A stretch of 64,000 bases of DNA, taken from positions 1 to 64,000 of the forward strand of contig NZ_JBBAKG010000012.1 of assembly GCF_040403615.1 (NCBI RefSeq). The letters run 5' to 3'. Shown one piece after another: positions 1-9,750 of this stretch; positions within the stretch are counted from its first letter, which is position 1, and every line of letters begins with the position of its first letter. Position numbers and translations under genes: made by a program. The notes under the pieces were generated by a model, which saw nothing but the letters and a program-made list of their open reading frames with translations, was not told the DNA's origin and ran no database searches. The DNA comes from Haliscomenobacter sp040403615. GTDB lineage: Bacteria; Bacteroidota; Bacteroidia; Chitinophagales; Saprospiraceae.

Positions 1-37
1 TAGATAAGAAAGCGTTTCATTTCAAGAGTCTTATCTA
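1..37. terminator. Hairpin-forming inverted repeat at window edge
   Basis: Positions 1-9 (TAGATAAGA) and 29-37 (TCTTATCTA) are exact inverted complements around a 19-nt loop. It may end a gene that lies outside the window; there is no U-tract. The rest of 38-195 holds the untranslated leader of dnaE and a CCCACTACTAA word at 75-85 that recurs twice elsewhere in the window. Confidence 0.3.
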
Positions 38-195
38 ATCCTCTGGCTCAGGAAAAATGATCACTTATTTTCACCCCACTACTAATGCCATTTTTCAAAG
101 CTGAATTTTTTTAAAAAAGTCTGTATCTTTCCAATGCGATTCAATTCTTTTTAAACCGATTTGGTTAAGCTTCTGACTGCCAATAACTAAACAAA

Positions 196-3100
196 ATGCC
201 CGATTTTCTGCACCTCCACTGTCATACCCAATTTTCATTGTTAGACGGCGCTTCCTCTATCACCACTATGATGGACAAAGCCGTACAGGATGGGCAAATT
301 GCCGTTGCACTAACCGACCACGGCAACATGTTCGGGGCATTTAAATTTGTGGCCGAAGCCAAAAAACGCAACATCAAGCCAATCGTTGGTTGCGAATTTT
401 ACCTGGTCAAGAATCGGCATCAAAAAGCGTTCTCGCGGGCCAAAGGGGAATTTGATGACCGCTACCACCAATTGCTCTTGGCCAAAAATGCCAAAGGCTA
501 CGAAAACCTATCCAAACTTTGCTCTCTGGGCTTTATCGAAGGCTTGTACGGCAAATATCCACGTATCGACAGGGAGTTGCTGGTGCAATACAGTGAAGGC
601 CTGATTGCCAGCAGCTGTTGCATCGGGGCGGAGGTTCCGCAGTTGATTTTGCAAGGTAAACTGGAAGAAGCAGAAAAACAATTGCGTTGGTGGATCGACC
701 TGTTTGGGGATGATTATTACATTGAAATTCAACGCCACCGCGGCCTCGAAAACATCGATGGCAGTGGTGTCAGCCAGGAAGACATTAACCAAACCCTGCT
801 GGGCTTTGCCAAAAAATACAACCGAAAGGTCATCGCCACCAATGATTCGCACTACGTGAATGAAGATGATTGGTTGCCGCACGATATCCTGCTTTGTGTC
901 AACACTGGCTCGTACCTCGAAGAGGAAGGGCGCTTTAAATTTCCCAGTTCCGATTTTTTCTTCAAAACCAAAGCGGAAATGGGACAGTTGTTTGCGGATG
1001 TCCCGCAGGCACTGGACAATACCATCGAAATTGCGGATAAAGTCGATTTTCTGGATTTGGCACGCGAGGTTTTGTTGCCAGCGTTCCCTTTGCCGCCAGG
1101 TTTTGATACTCAGGACGCGTACCTGAGGCATTTGACGTTGGAAGGAGCGGTACGCCGCTACAAACACATTACGCCGGCCATTCAAGAGCGTTTGGACTTT
1201 GAGTTGCAGGTCATCAAGAATTCCGGCTATCCTGGCTACTTTCTCATTGTGCAGGATTTTACCACTACTGCTCGCCAAATGGGCGTATCGGTTGGCCCTG
1301 GCCGTGGTTCTGCGGCAGGATCAGCTGTGGCCTACTGTATCGGCATCACCAACGTAGACCCCATCAAGTACGATTTGCTTTTTGAACGCTTTCTCAATCC
1401 GGAGCGGGTGTCCATGCCCGATATTGACATCGACTTTGACGACGTGGGCCGCCAGCAGGTCATCGATTACGTGATCGATAAATATGGCCGCAACCAGGTG
1501 GCGCAAATCGTGACGTACGGCACCATGGCCGCCAAGTCTTCCCTGCGGGACGTTGGCCGGGTGATGAACATTCACCTCTCCGAAGTGGACAAGGTGGCCA
1601 AAACTTTTCCACTCCACCTCAAAGCGACTCTGGGCAAGGTACTGGCCAAAGATGACATCGACCCCAAACTCAAAAGCGAACTCAATTCGGAAGACGTAGA
1701 AAAAGCCTACCAATTCCGTCAATTGGCCGATGGCAAAGATCAAATCGGCCAGATGATCCAAACTGCACGTAAATTGGAGGGTTCGGTGCGCAATACCGGC
1801 ATTCACGCTTGCGGAGTGGTGATCACTCCAGATGACATCACGAAGTATGTTCCGGTCAAGGTAGACAAGGATTCGGAGATGTACATCACCCAGTTTGACA
1901 ACTCGGTAGCCGAATCAGCAGGTTTGCTCAAAATGGACTTTTTGGGGCTCAAAACCCTCAGCATCATCAAGGATGCGGTGTCGATGATCGAAAAAAACCA
2001 TGGGGTTAAGCTGGATGTGGATGAGGTGCCGCTCGAAGATGAAGAGACCTATCAGCTTTTCCAACGCGGTGAAACGGTCGGTATCTTTCAGTATGAAAGT
2101 ACGGGCATGCAGAAGTACATGAAGGAATTGGTGCCGACTACTTTTGAAGACCTCATCGCTATGAACGCCCTGTACCGCCCGGGGCCATTGGAATACATCC
2201 CCAACTTTATTGCGCGCAAGCATGGCCGCGAACCCATCACTTATGATGTGCCAGATTGCGAAGAATACCTAAAAGATACTTATGGCATCACCGTATACCA
2301 GGAGCAGGTGATGTTGCTGTCGCAAAAACTGGCGGGTTTCACCAAAGGCCAGGCCGATAAGTTGCGCAAGGCGATGGGTAAAAAACTCAAAGCTGACCTG
2401 GATGTAATGTATCCCAAGTTTTTGGAGGGGGGGACCGCACGCAACCACCCCAAAGACAAATTGGAAAAAATCTGGAAAGACTGGGAAGCTTTCGCCTCCT
2501 ATGCCTTTAATAAGTCCCACTCGACGTGTTATGCATTCGTGGCTTTCCAAACGGCTTACCTCAAAGCGCATTATCCTGGCGAGTTTATGGCCTCGGTACT
2601 CACGCACAACAAAAACGACATTGGTAAAATCACCTTCTTCCTGGAAGAATGCCGACGGGGGGGAATTCCGGTACTTGGCCCGGATGTGAATGAATCGGAA
2701 ATGGATTTTTCGGTCAACAAGGAAGGTGCCATCCGTTTTGGTATGTCAGCACTGAAAGGGGTAGGAGAGGGGCCAGTGGAAGAAATTTTGGAGGAACGCA
2801 AGAATGGATCTTTTAAGAGCCTTTTTGAAATGCTGCGCCGGCTACAAATGAAGGCGGTCAACAAAAAAGCCCTGGAAAGTCTGGCGCATGGCGGCGCATT
2901 TGACTGTTTTGAAGGTACGCACCGGGCACAGTATTTTGCTCCATCTGATAAATATGAAACACTACTTGAGCACGCCATCAAGTTTGCCAGTGCTGTACGT
3001 GCAACTCATTCCCAATCAGCCAATTCGCTTTTTGGTGACATGAGTGACTCGATCATGCTACCCGAACCCCCCATACCTCAAGTGGAACAATGGTCTTTGT

Positions 3101-3732
3101 TGGAGAAGCTCAATAAAGAAAAAGACGTAACCGGGATCTTCATCTCTGGCCACCCTTTGGATGATTACCGGGTAGAGATTGAGCATTTCATGACCTGTAC
3201 CATCGATTCGATCAGCAATCACCAAAACAAACCAACCCTACAAGTGGGAGGCATGGTGACCAAAACCATCCATAGAGTCAGTAAAAACGGCAACGGCTGG
3301 GGGATTTTCGAAATCAGTGACTATACCGGTATTTATGAAATCAAGCTTTTTGGTGAAGACTATCAGAAGTTTCGGCATTTGCTTACCGATGGCATTGCCA
3401 TTTTTGTGAAAGGCCGTTTTCAAAAGGGTTGGAAAGACGATGGCGAAATGGACTTTAAAGTACTGGAAGTGCGCCTGCTGGAAGGTATTGCCTTGAGTAT
3501 GACGGAGTCAATTACCCTAAAATTGCCACTGGAGCGCATCACGGATACCATCATTACTGAACTAGAAGGACTTTGTCGTACCCATACCGGGCCGCATAAA
3601 TTTAAAATAGAAATCCTGGATCACAGCGCCAAGATGAAAGTCAACATGGTATCGCTGGATCGGAAGGTGAATGCAGACAATGATTTTATCCGGGAGTTGG
3701 GGCGATTGGGGCTGGAGTATGTGCTGAATTGA
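196..3732 (+). CDS. dnaE: DNA polymerase III subunit alpha
   Basis: Catalytic alpha subunit of the replicative DNA polymerase III holoenzyme. The 1178-residue length matches the DnaE1 class (E. coli about 1160). The N-terminus carries the PHP domain signature HLHCHTQFSLLDG at residues 6-18. The C-family polymerase active site PDIDIDFDD lies at residues 408-416 and supplies the catalytic aspartates. Fingers and helix-hairpin-helix regions follow, then an OB-fold near residues 1010-1090 (GGMVTKTIHRVSKNG). There is no proofreading exonuclease insert, so this is not PolC. ATG at 196 is directly followed by the PHP motif, which fixes the start. It is monocistronic and converges on the TonB receptor gene with 15 bp between them. 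Confidence 0.98.
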   Translation: MPDFLHLHCHTQFSLLDGASSITTMMDKAVQDGQIAVALTDHGNMFGAFKFVAEAKKRNIKPIVGCEFYLVKNRHQKAFSRAKGEFDDRYHQLLLAKNAKGYENLSKLCSLGFIEGLYGKYPRIDRELLVQYSEGLIASSCCIGAEVPQLILQGKLEEAEKQLRWWIDLFGDDYYIEIQRHRGLENIDGSGVSQEDINQTLLGFAKKYNRKVIATNDSHYVNEDDWLPHDILLCVNTGSYLEEEGRFKFPSSDFFFKTKAEMGQLFADVPQALDNTIEIADKVDFLDLAREVLLPAFPLPPGFDTQDAYLRHLTLEGAVRRYKHITPAIQERLDFELQVIKNSGYPGYFLIVQDFTTTARQMGVSVGPGRGSAAGSAVAYCIGITNVDPIKYDLLFERFLNPERVSMPDIDIDFDDVGRQQVIDYVIDKYGRNQVAQIVTYGTMAAKSSLRDVGRVMNIHLSEVDKVAKTFPLHLKATLGKVLAKDDIDPKLKSELNSEDVEKAYQFRQLADGKDQIGQMIQTARKLEGSVRNTGIHACGVVITPDDITKYVPVKVDKDSEMYITQFDNSVAESAGLLKMDFLGLKTLSIIKDAVSMIEKNHGVKLDVDEVPLEDEETYQLFQRGETVGIFQYESTGMQKYMKELVPTTFEDLIAMNALYRPGPLEYIPNFIARKHGREPITYDVPDCEEYLKDTYGITVYQEQVMLLSQKLAGFTKGQADKLRKAMGKKLKADLDVMYPKFLEGGTARNHPKDKLEKIWKDWEAFASYAFNKSHSTCYAFVAFQTAYLKAHYPGEFMASVLTHNKNDIGKITFFLEECRRGGIPVLGPDVNESEMDFSVNKEGAIRFGMSALKGVGEGPVEEILEERKNGSFKSLFEMLRRLQMKAVNKKALESLAHGGAFDCFEGTHRAQYFAPSDKYETLLEHAIKFASAVRATHSQSANSLFGDMSDSIMLPEPPIPQVEQWSLLEKLNKEKDVTGIFISGHPLDDYRVEIEHFMTCTIDSISNHQNKPTLQVGGMVTKTIHRVSKNGNGWGIFEISDYTGIYEIKLFGEDYQKFRHLLTDGIAIFVKGRFQKGWKDDGEMDFKVLEVRLLEGIALSMTESITLKLPLERITDTIITELEGLCRTHTGPHKFKIEILDHSAKMKVNMVSLDRKVNADNDFIRELGRLGLEYVLN

Positions 3733-3747
3733 GGGAGATCTCTTTTC

Positions 3748-6411
3748 TTAAAACCGGATCTGAACCACCAAATTTGGGGTAAGACCTGCCGCCCGGCGAT
3801 TGATTTCCCGCAAAGAACCAATTTGAGGACGGTTGATGGGGGGGAGGTCGAGTACAAAATCCTTGTCCAGGATATTGACCCGATTCAGGAGGTTGTAGAT
3901 GGAAAGCCCAATGCGTGCTTCCCAGCCGGGATGTCTCCATTTCCAATTGACCGCAAAATCCAGGCGGATGACTTCATTCAATCGTTTGGTATTCAATCGC
4001 TGGTAGCCCAATTTTTGGGTGTAGCCATTGACACAATCGCTGCACTCTACTTGAAAAATCGTGTCTGGAGCGGTATACGGCTGACCAGAGCGGTAATTGA
4101 AATTCAAGGAAAAATCGAAATTGTGCAAAGTATACATGTTTACCAATCGCAAGTTGTGGCGCACATCCCGTTGGGAGGGAAAAGCTGCGTTAAAATTTAG
4201 TCCAGGAAACCGTTGGGTTACTTTGCTGAGCGAATAAGACATCCAAAAACTGTAAGGATGCCAGGTTTTGCGCAGCAAAACATCGATTCCGCGCGCGCGA
4301 CTGGTGCCATCAAAAGAATAAGGGTTTTCTTGCTCTGGTTTTAGCCTGAGGGTTTCAGAAGCGAGTCCATTGAGCTTTTTCAGATAAGCTTCTACCCGCA
4401 AGTATAACCCGGGTTTGTCGTATTGTACCCCCAAGGCTCTTTGCCAAGTATGTTGAGCAGGGATTCCCAGTCCAGATGCCTGCCAGAAAGGAGCTCCTAC
4501 GCCCACGCTGTTCCACTGCAAACTTTGAAATAAGAATTGATAATATTGACCAAAAGAAGCCTGAATTCGCCAAGAAGATTCAGGGATTGCCCATTGCAAA
4601 AGCAGCCGGGGTTCACTATAGAAATGCTGGTGTGCTTGGTAATAATTCCCTCGTAGTCCTACCTGTAAAAGCCAATTTTGCCTGAAATGTATCCTCGACT
4701 CCACAAAAAGTGTATGCAATCCGGAGGCTGTACTATCTCGATAACGGTTGCCACGTTGGGGATCGCCAAGTGCGATGTCCCGAAATCGGATTTGGTGGGC
4801 ATAGTGAGAAAATTGGTATCCAAAAGAAAGGTTTGCTTTTGCCGAAAATTCGAAACGATGGTTGAGTTTGACGGTTACATCTTCTAGTTTATTGAACTGG
4901 CGGTGGAAGTATTCTTTGGGACGGGTTCGATCCCAGCCATATGTATAACTGTAATAGTTTTGAAATCGACTGGTAGCCAGGGAATAATCCAGTTTGAGTT
5001 TTTTAGACCATTGGCCAGCATATTGAGTACTGAAGCCCAGATTTTCGGTGGACAAACGGTCTTTACTCGCGAAAAAATAATCCACATCACTGTATCGGTA
5101 ATAGTAATCGAGTTGGTCTTTGCCCTGATACAAACTAGCTGAAAGCTGATGCTTCCGGGATATATCCCACAAAAATTTGGCATTGATGTCAAAGTAAAAA
5201 AAATTGGGCTGCCATTTGACCGTACTGTCCCTGGGGTTGTGGCCTTCCCTTTCTGACATCACTCGCCCATTCTGAAATACCTGATTGAAAAGGTTTTGGT
5301 AAGTATTGCTTTGCATCAAATCAGAATACGACCTTCGGCAAGCAAACATCAGCTGCACTTTGTTGCGGATTACGGGGGCTTCTAAAAAACCATAAGCGTG
5401 TAGTAGATTAAATCCCGCCGTGCCATGCCATTTTCCATCGTTGAATTGGGGCTTTGCGGCTATATCGATCACACTGGCCGTGCGCCCACCATAGTTGGCA
5501 CTAAAATTGCCGCCAAAAAAATCTACTTTTTGGACAACATAGGGATTAATGGCATCGTAAAGGCCAAAAAAATGGCCAGTATGGTAAATCGGAATTTTGT
5601 CCCATAGGATCAGATTCTGGTCAGGAGTACCGCCCCGAACGCTTAGGTTTCCAACGCCCTCATCGGTATTGTTTACTCCGGGCAGGAGCAACAACAATCT
5701 TGAAACATCTGGCTCACCCCAGCCAGGCAAAATTGGAATCCGTTCTGGACGAAACGCTACTGCGTTGCTCAAGGTATCGAAATTGAGCATATCCGTAGCA
5801 AAGTCTCTAACTTCTACTTCTTTCATCCACTGGATGGACTGAGAGAGGTATACATCCCTACACGGACTTGCCCCAGCGTGCAACACGGGTATTTTTACAC
5901 TTTGGTACCCCAAATAACTAATGAAAAGGGTGTCGTTGGGCATAAATGTACTGCTGAAGTGGAATTTTCCTTCGTGGTTGGTAACCATTCCATACAATCC
6001 GCTGCTCAATGCCACAACTGCGCCTTGGAGAGGCTCGCCAGTATTTTCATTTAGGACTCTGCCACAAAAGGTGGTGGTGGGAATTGGTACTTCTTTAGGT
6101 ATTGCGGGCGTGCGCAGCCTTTTGATCAGGATATATTGTTGATCAACCAATTCGTAATCCAATCCCTGTTCCGTAAGAATGGATTGCAAGACAAATTTGA
6201 GGGGTTGCTTGATGAAATCCGCTTGAACAACAATGCCTTGCACCAAATCATTGTCGTAGGAAAAAGTGAGCGGATATTTTCCTTGCAGTTTAGAAAAAAC
6301 CTTGGAAAGTGGCGTTTTTTGGAAATGAGCAGTAATCTCAAGAGCTGACTGGGCGCTTGAAAATGATGATATAACAAGAAATAAACATAGAAACGGAATG
6401 AAACGCTGCAT
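3748..6411 (-). CDS. TonB-dependent receptor with N-terminal STN domain (FecA-like)
   Basis: Outer-membrane ligand-gated transporter of 887 residues. A signal peptide covers about 1-20 (cleavage near SSAQS). An STN (secretin/TonB short N-terminal) domain follows at about 22-95, then a carboxypeptidase-regulatory-like fold at about 110-195 (GRVLNENTGEPLQGAVV), a plug domain (NLSVRGGTPDQNLILWDKIP) and a C-terminal beta-barrel ending in phenylalanine (VVQIRF). The STN domain is the part that signals to a FecR anti-sigma in Fec-type systems, and a FecR and an ECF sigma lie upstream on the same strand at 8772-10269. The ligand is not visible from sequence; known relatives import siderophores, haem or glycans. 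Two sugar-type genes separate it from its regulators. Confidence 0.9.
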   Translation of the reverse strand: MQRFIPFLCLFLVISSFSSAQSALEITAHFQKTPLSKVFSKLQGKYPLTFSYDNDLVQGIVVQADFIKQPLKFVLQSILTEQGLDYELVDQQYILIKRLRTPAIPKEVPIPTTTFCGRVLNENTGEPLQGAVVALSSGLYGMVTNHEGKFHFSSTFMPNDTLFISYLGYQSVKIPVLHAGASPCRDVYLSQSIQWMKEVEVRDFATDMLNFDTLSNAVAFRPERIPILPGWGEPDVSRLLLLLPGVNNTDEGVGNLSVRGGTPDQNLILWDKIPIYHTGHFFGLYDAINPYVVQKVDFFGGNFSANYGGRTASVIDIAAKPQFNDGKWHGTAGFNLLHAYGFLEAPVIRNKVQLMFACRRSYSDLMQSNTYQNLFNQVFQNGRVMSEREGHNPRDSTVKWQPNFFYFDINAKFLWDISRKHQLSASLYQGKDQLDYYYRYSDVDYFFASKDRLSTENLGFSTQYAGQWSKKLKLDYSLATSRFQNYYSYTYGWDRTRPKEYFHRQFNKLEDVTVKLNHRFEFSAKANLSFGYQFSHYAHQIRFRDIALGDPQRGNRYRDSTASGLHTLFVESRIHFRQNWLLQVGLRGNYYQAHQHFYSEPRLLLQWAIPESSWRIQASFGQYYQFLFQSLQWNSVGVGAPFWQASGLGIPAQHTWQRALGVQYDKPGLYLRVEAYLKKLNGLASETLRLKPEQENPYSFDGTSRARGIDVLLRKTWHPYSFWMSYSLSKVTQRFPGLNFNAAFPSQRDVRHNLRLVNMYTLHNFDFSLNFNYRSGQPYTAPDTIFQVECSDCVNGYTQKLGYQRLNTKRLNEVIRLDFAVNWKWRHPGWEARIGLSIYNLLNRVNILDKDFVLDLPPINRPQIGSLREINRRAAGLTPNLVVQIRF

Positions 6412-6494
6412 GGAATTCTACTTCATGGTACAAAAATGAAGAAAATACCCAGAGCAGAGCGCTCATTTTCATTTTTTTTTCTAATAAAGCTTTT

Positions 6495-7406
6495 CTAGCG
6501 GTTGGATAAAGGTATGAATCGTTTCTTTAATTTTACTTTCCAGCGATCCAGGCGTTTTTTCCAGTCAAGGGAGGTAGTTTCAGTCGTTTCTGGCAAGTCA
6601 CCTAAAAAAGAAGTTCCAATTTTAAGGTAATTGCTGAAAAACGTGTTGCTGCTCATGCCCCATTTGAGGATGAACATGCTGCGACCGTCATTGCGTTTTA
6701 CCCGAGCCGTGGTTTTGCTTCCAAAATGATACGCCCGGCTCTTGCTGATCCCTTTGTAATACCGAATCCCATAATGCCAGAGTTTGATCATAAAATCAGG
6801 ATCACTGTACATTCCCGGAGTAAATTCAATACTCAATCCGCCTACTACCCGATAAACGGCGGTAGGCAATACCATGGGATACCACTGACTTCCGTTCCAG
6901 TCTGCTTTTTCAAAATTTGCATAATCGTTTAAAAACCGCGCTTCCTCGAATTCTTCGGGGTGTAAGCCGTATGGTTTGTTGGCAATCACGCAGGGATTTC
7001 CTTTGTCAAATGGCTCAATCATGGTGCTACTGATGCACCATTTGTCGTCGGTACGGGTTTTGATTTCTTCCCAAAGGTATTTGTCCCAATCCGGGCAGAG
7101 GTACATGTCGTCGTCGATAAAGACCAGGTATTCTGATGTCGCCAGGTGGGAGGCTGCATTGAATCCATAACAAACGCCACAATTGCCGCTACTTTTGCTG
7201 TAACTCAGGTCATTTTGGGATTTAACCCATTCTTCTGAGCCATCCAGCCCTTCGTTGATGTGTACGACGATTTGATGGCGAAGCGCACTGTTTTTCCGAA
7301 TACTATCGACCGTACATTTCAGATAGGCCAGGTTGTTCCAGGATGGAATCAAAATCGAAAAAACAGGCTCAAAATCCAGCGCAACCTTGTTGTAAATAAA
7401 ATTCAT
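6495..7406 (-). CDS. Glycosyltransferase family 2 protein
   Basis: GT-A fold glycosyltransferase of 303 residues. The N-terminal strand FSILIPSWNN (about 16-25) is the GT2 nucleotide-sugar-binding start, and FIDDDMYL with acidic triad 98-100 is the metal-binding DXD equivalent. No membrane segment is apparent, so it is probably cytoplasmic or peripheral. It transfers a sugar from an activated donor to an unknown acceptor. It follows the DegT aminotransferase gene by 9 bp and lies 83 bp before the TonB receptor gene, so the three are probably co-transcribed. The link to the receptor is inference from position only. Confidence 0.85.
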   Translation of the reverse strand: MNFIYNKVALDFEPVFSILIPSWNNLAYLKCTVDSIRKNSALRHQIVVHINEGLDGSEEWVKSQNDLSYSKSSGNCGVCYGFNAASHLATSEYLVFIDDDMYLCPDWDKYLWEEIKTRTDDKWCISSTMIEPFDKGNPCVIANKPYGLHPEEFEEARFLNDYANFEKADWNGSQWYPMVLPTAVYRVVGGLSIEFTPGMYSDPDFMIKLWHYGIRYYKGISKSRAYHFGSKTTARVKRNDGRSMFILKWGMSSNTFFSNYLKIGTSFLGDLPETTETTSLDWKKRLDRWKVKLKKRFIPLSNR

Positions 7407-7415
7407 AAAATTAGG

Positions 7416-8546
7416 TTACCATCCTTTTTTTAATACCTCGGCAATGGATTCGACATTGGCTTCGGTTACTTTGGCGTGAAGCGGGAGTACGATGTAGCGT
7501 TCTTCGATCGCATCCATTTTGGGAAATTTACCTTCTACCCGTCCCCCAAAGATCGAATACCGATCGTTCCGATAATGTACCTGGGCGGATTCAATGCTGT
7601 GATTGCGCAAGTGGACAATCAAGCGCTCCCGATCATCAACTTCTGCGGTAAGTAACCATGCCGCATGTTCACGATCCGTATAATTCTTACCAATTATCCT
7701 GATTCCGGGGGTGTTTTCAAGCAAATTGCAATACAACTTGTACAGTTTCTGACGGTGGGCCAAATGGTCGTCAAATTCGGCCAAACCAGCCAGGCCAATG
7801 CTTGCGGCAATATCGTTCATCTGGTATTTGTACCCCACTTCGGTAATGTCATTTTCCCAGATGCCTTTTTGCTTGCTGCTGCGGTCGATTCCAAACCAAC
7901 GAATGCGCTTGGCTTTCTCAATCAAAGAACGATCTTTGATCACCAGCATGCCTCCGTCTCCAGTGGTGATGTGCTTGATGGCTTGAAAAGAGAAAATGGT
8001 AAAGTCACTTTGACTACCAATGTATTGGCCTTGGTATTTTGCACCGATGGCGTGAGCAGCGTCTTCGATAATGGCAATATGGTGTTCTTTGCCCAAAGCC
8101 CACAACGTACTCATGTCACAAGGCAAACCACCATAATGCACGCAGACGATGGCTTTGGTTTTGGGGGTAATCAGTGAAGCAACATGGTTGACGTCAATGT
8201 TCAAGTTTTCGTCTACGTCTGCAAAAACAATCTTTACCCCCATGTACAAAAACGGGATATTGGTAGCCGTACAAGTAAAAACGGGTGCTATGACCTCATC
8301 TCCTTCTTCCAAACCTGCCAGAATGTAGGCCAAATGAAGCGCATCAGTACCAGAACCCACTGCGATACAGGTACATGGATCTGTAAATTTTGCCTGAAAC
8401 CTTTTTTCAAATTCATCTACTTTCGGGCCTTGACCAATCCATCGGGTACTCAATACTTCAGTGACCGCCTGACTCGCATTTTTAGGGATATTGGGATAAA
8501 AAAGTACAATTCCCTCTTGAGTTTCCATTAATGGCAACTCATTCAT
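7416..8546 (-). CDS. DegT/DnrJ/EryC1/StrS family aminotransferase
   Basis: PLP-dependent sugar aminotransferase family, which typically makes amino sugars on nucleotide carriers (ArnB, WecE and PerA are relatives). Counting from the ATG at 8546, EDAAHAIG (161-168) holds the PLP-nitrogen aspartate D162. SFQAIKHITTGDGG (186-199) supplies the Schiff-base lysine K191. GSGTDAL is the phosphate-binding loop. I chose ATG 8546 (MNELPLMETQ) because the upstream extension to 8603 is hydrophobic and unlike the family; ATG 8573 is also possible. It is 9 bp from the GT2 gene, so the two probably act on one sugar. There is no thiolation or dehydratase partner here, so the substrate is unknown. Confidence 0.88.
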   Translation of the reverse strand: MNELPLMETQEGIVLFYPNIPKNASQAVTEVLSTRWIGQGPKVDEFEKRFQAKFTDPCTCIAVGSGTDALHLAYILAGLEEGDEVIAPVFTCTATNIPFLYMGVKIVFADVDENLNIDVNHVASLITPKTKAIVCVHYGGLPCDMSTLWALGKEHHIAIIEDAAHAIGAKYQGQYIGSQSDFTIFSFQAIKHITTGDGGMLVIKDRSLIEKAKRIRWFGIDRSSKQKGIWENDITEVGYKYQMNDIAASIGLAGLAEFDDHLAHRQKLYKLYCNLLENTPGIRIIGKNYTDREHAAWLLTAEVDDRERLIVHLRNHSIESAQVHYRNDRYSIFGGRVEGKFPKMDAIEERYIVLPLHAKVTEANVESIAEVLKKGW

Positions 8547-8771
8547 TGGTTTCTCCTTGATTTCCTTGATCATAGACTTGGTAATTAACAAAATGCACAC
8601 CAAATAATTCCCTTGTACCCAATGTTTTCTTTATGTGAATGCAAAATCAAAAATGAAACCAATGGGCGGAATACAACGGATCAGACGGCTTAAACCCTAC
8701 CATGAGTTGAGAAAAAGTGAAATTTTTTTAGTTTTTGTAAAGATGGTCAATGAGGGAGGTTTTTTTCAAAA

Positions 8772-9686
8772 TCAATTTTCGGAAATTATAACACGCTTAT
8801 CTTTTATCTCGTACGTCAATTCCATAGGAATACAAACCATCCTAATGGCCATTTCCAAATCCCCATTGCGAAAAACCCCGGTAAAACGGCGGGAGCGGAA
8901 GTTTTCTTTGTTGGGTATGATTACTTTAAACTGCGATTCGATTTTGGTTAAGACTTCGGCTAGCGAAGCGGCATAAAAGTTACATTCTCCCTGGGTGAGG
9001 ATGGGTAAGCTAGTTGCGGAAGAGCGAAGGGGCTTGTCTTTTGGGGTATGGATCTGGACAAAATCACCAGCTTCCAGTACAAATGCTTGAGTCTTGACTG
9101 GATGGGCAATGACTCTGACTTTGCCTGAAAAACATTGCACCGCCAGGGCACTATCCTGAGTTATTACATTGAAAGAGGTACCTAAAACTTCTATTTTGCT
9201 TCCGAGAACCTGAATTGTAAACTTGCTACCTGCTCTGACCTTGAAAAATGCTTCTCCCTTTAAAATTAGTTGACGATTTTTTGGCCAATGCTTGAGTCGA
9301 TAATGAACTTCAGAGGAAGGCTGTAAGGTGGCCTGTGATCCATCCGGCAAAGTAACCTTTTTTATTTCAGTTGGATTGGTCTGCAATTCAATGCTTTTAT
9401 TGGGAAGCAAAAACCAAATGAAAAGAAACAGCAGTCCTACCGCCGCAACAGCCACTAGCTTAGGTAAATAAGCTAATGGTCGCGAAGAAGCAGCATTTTC
9501 GGCTAATGCTTTGCGCAAATTTTGCAATGATTTCTCTTCATCAAAAGCGGGGGGCTTAAGTGTATCTATGGTGTTTACCAGACTAACATAGGCCTGGTAA
9601 TCAGGGTTTCGTTCGAATTCCTGTTGCTCTGAGTCTGAAAGATTTCCAGACAACCACCTTGCCAAAAATGTATCGTCTCTAAACAT
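8772..9686 (-). CDS. FecR family anti-sigma regulator
   Basis: Inner-membrane anti-sigma/sigma-regulator of 304 residues. The short cytoplasmic N-terminus (FLARWLSGNLSDSEQQEFE) resembles the FecR sigma-binding region. One transmembrane segment follows at about residues 72-92 (LVAVAAVGLLFLFIWFLL). The periplasmic FecR domain starts near KKVTLPDGSQATL and contains the signature GEAFFKV and VLGTSFNV. The C-terminal DUF4974-like part (FYAASLAEVLTKIESQF) is the Bacteroidota form that contacts the receptor STN domain. It lies 64 bp downstream of the sigma gene on the same strand. The paired receptor is most likely the STN receptor at 3748-6411. Confidence 0.92.
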   Translation of the reverse strand: MFRDDTFLARWLSGNLSDSEQQEFERNPDYQAYVSLVNTIDTLKPPAFDEEKSLQNLRKALAENAASSRPLAYLPKLVAVAAVGLLFLFIWFLLPNKSIELQTNPTEIKKVTLPDGSQATLQPSSEVHYRLKHWPKNRQLILKGEAFFKVRAGSKFTIQVLGSKIEVLGTSFNVITQDSALAVQCFSGKVRVIAHPVKTQAFVLEAGDFVQIHTPKDKPLRSSATSLPILTQGECNFYAASLAEVLTKIESQFKVIIPNKENFRSRRFTGVFRNGDLEMAIRMVCIPMELTYEIKDKRVIISEN

Positions 9687-9750
9687 TTGAAAATTAAATG
9701 AATGATCAGAATTAGAACGATCTAAAAAGGAATCACCCTACTTAAATCTG

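Noticed and set aside
508..1278. A 256-codon minus-strand frame
   Set aside because: It lies wholly inside dnaE on the other strand and its translation resembles no protein family.
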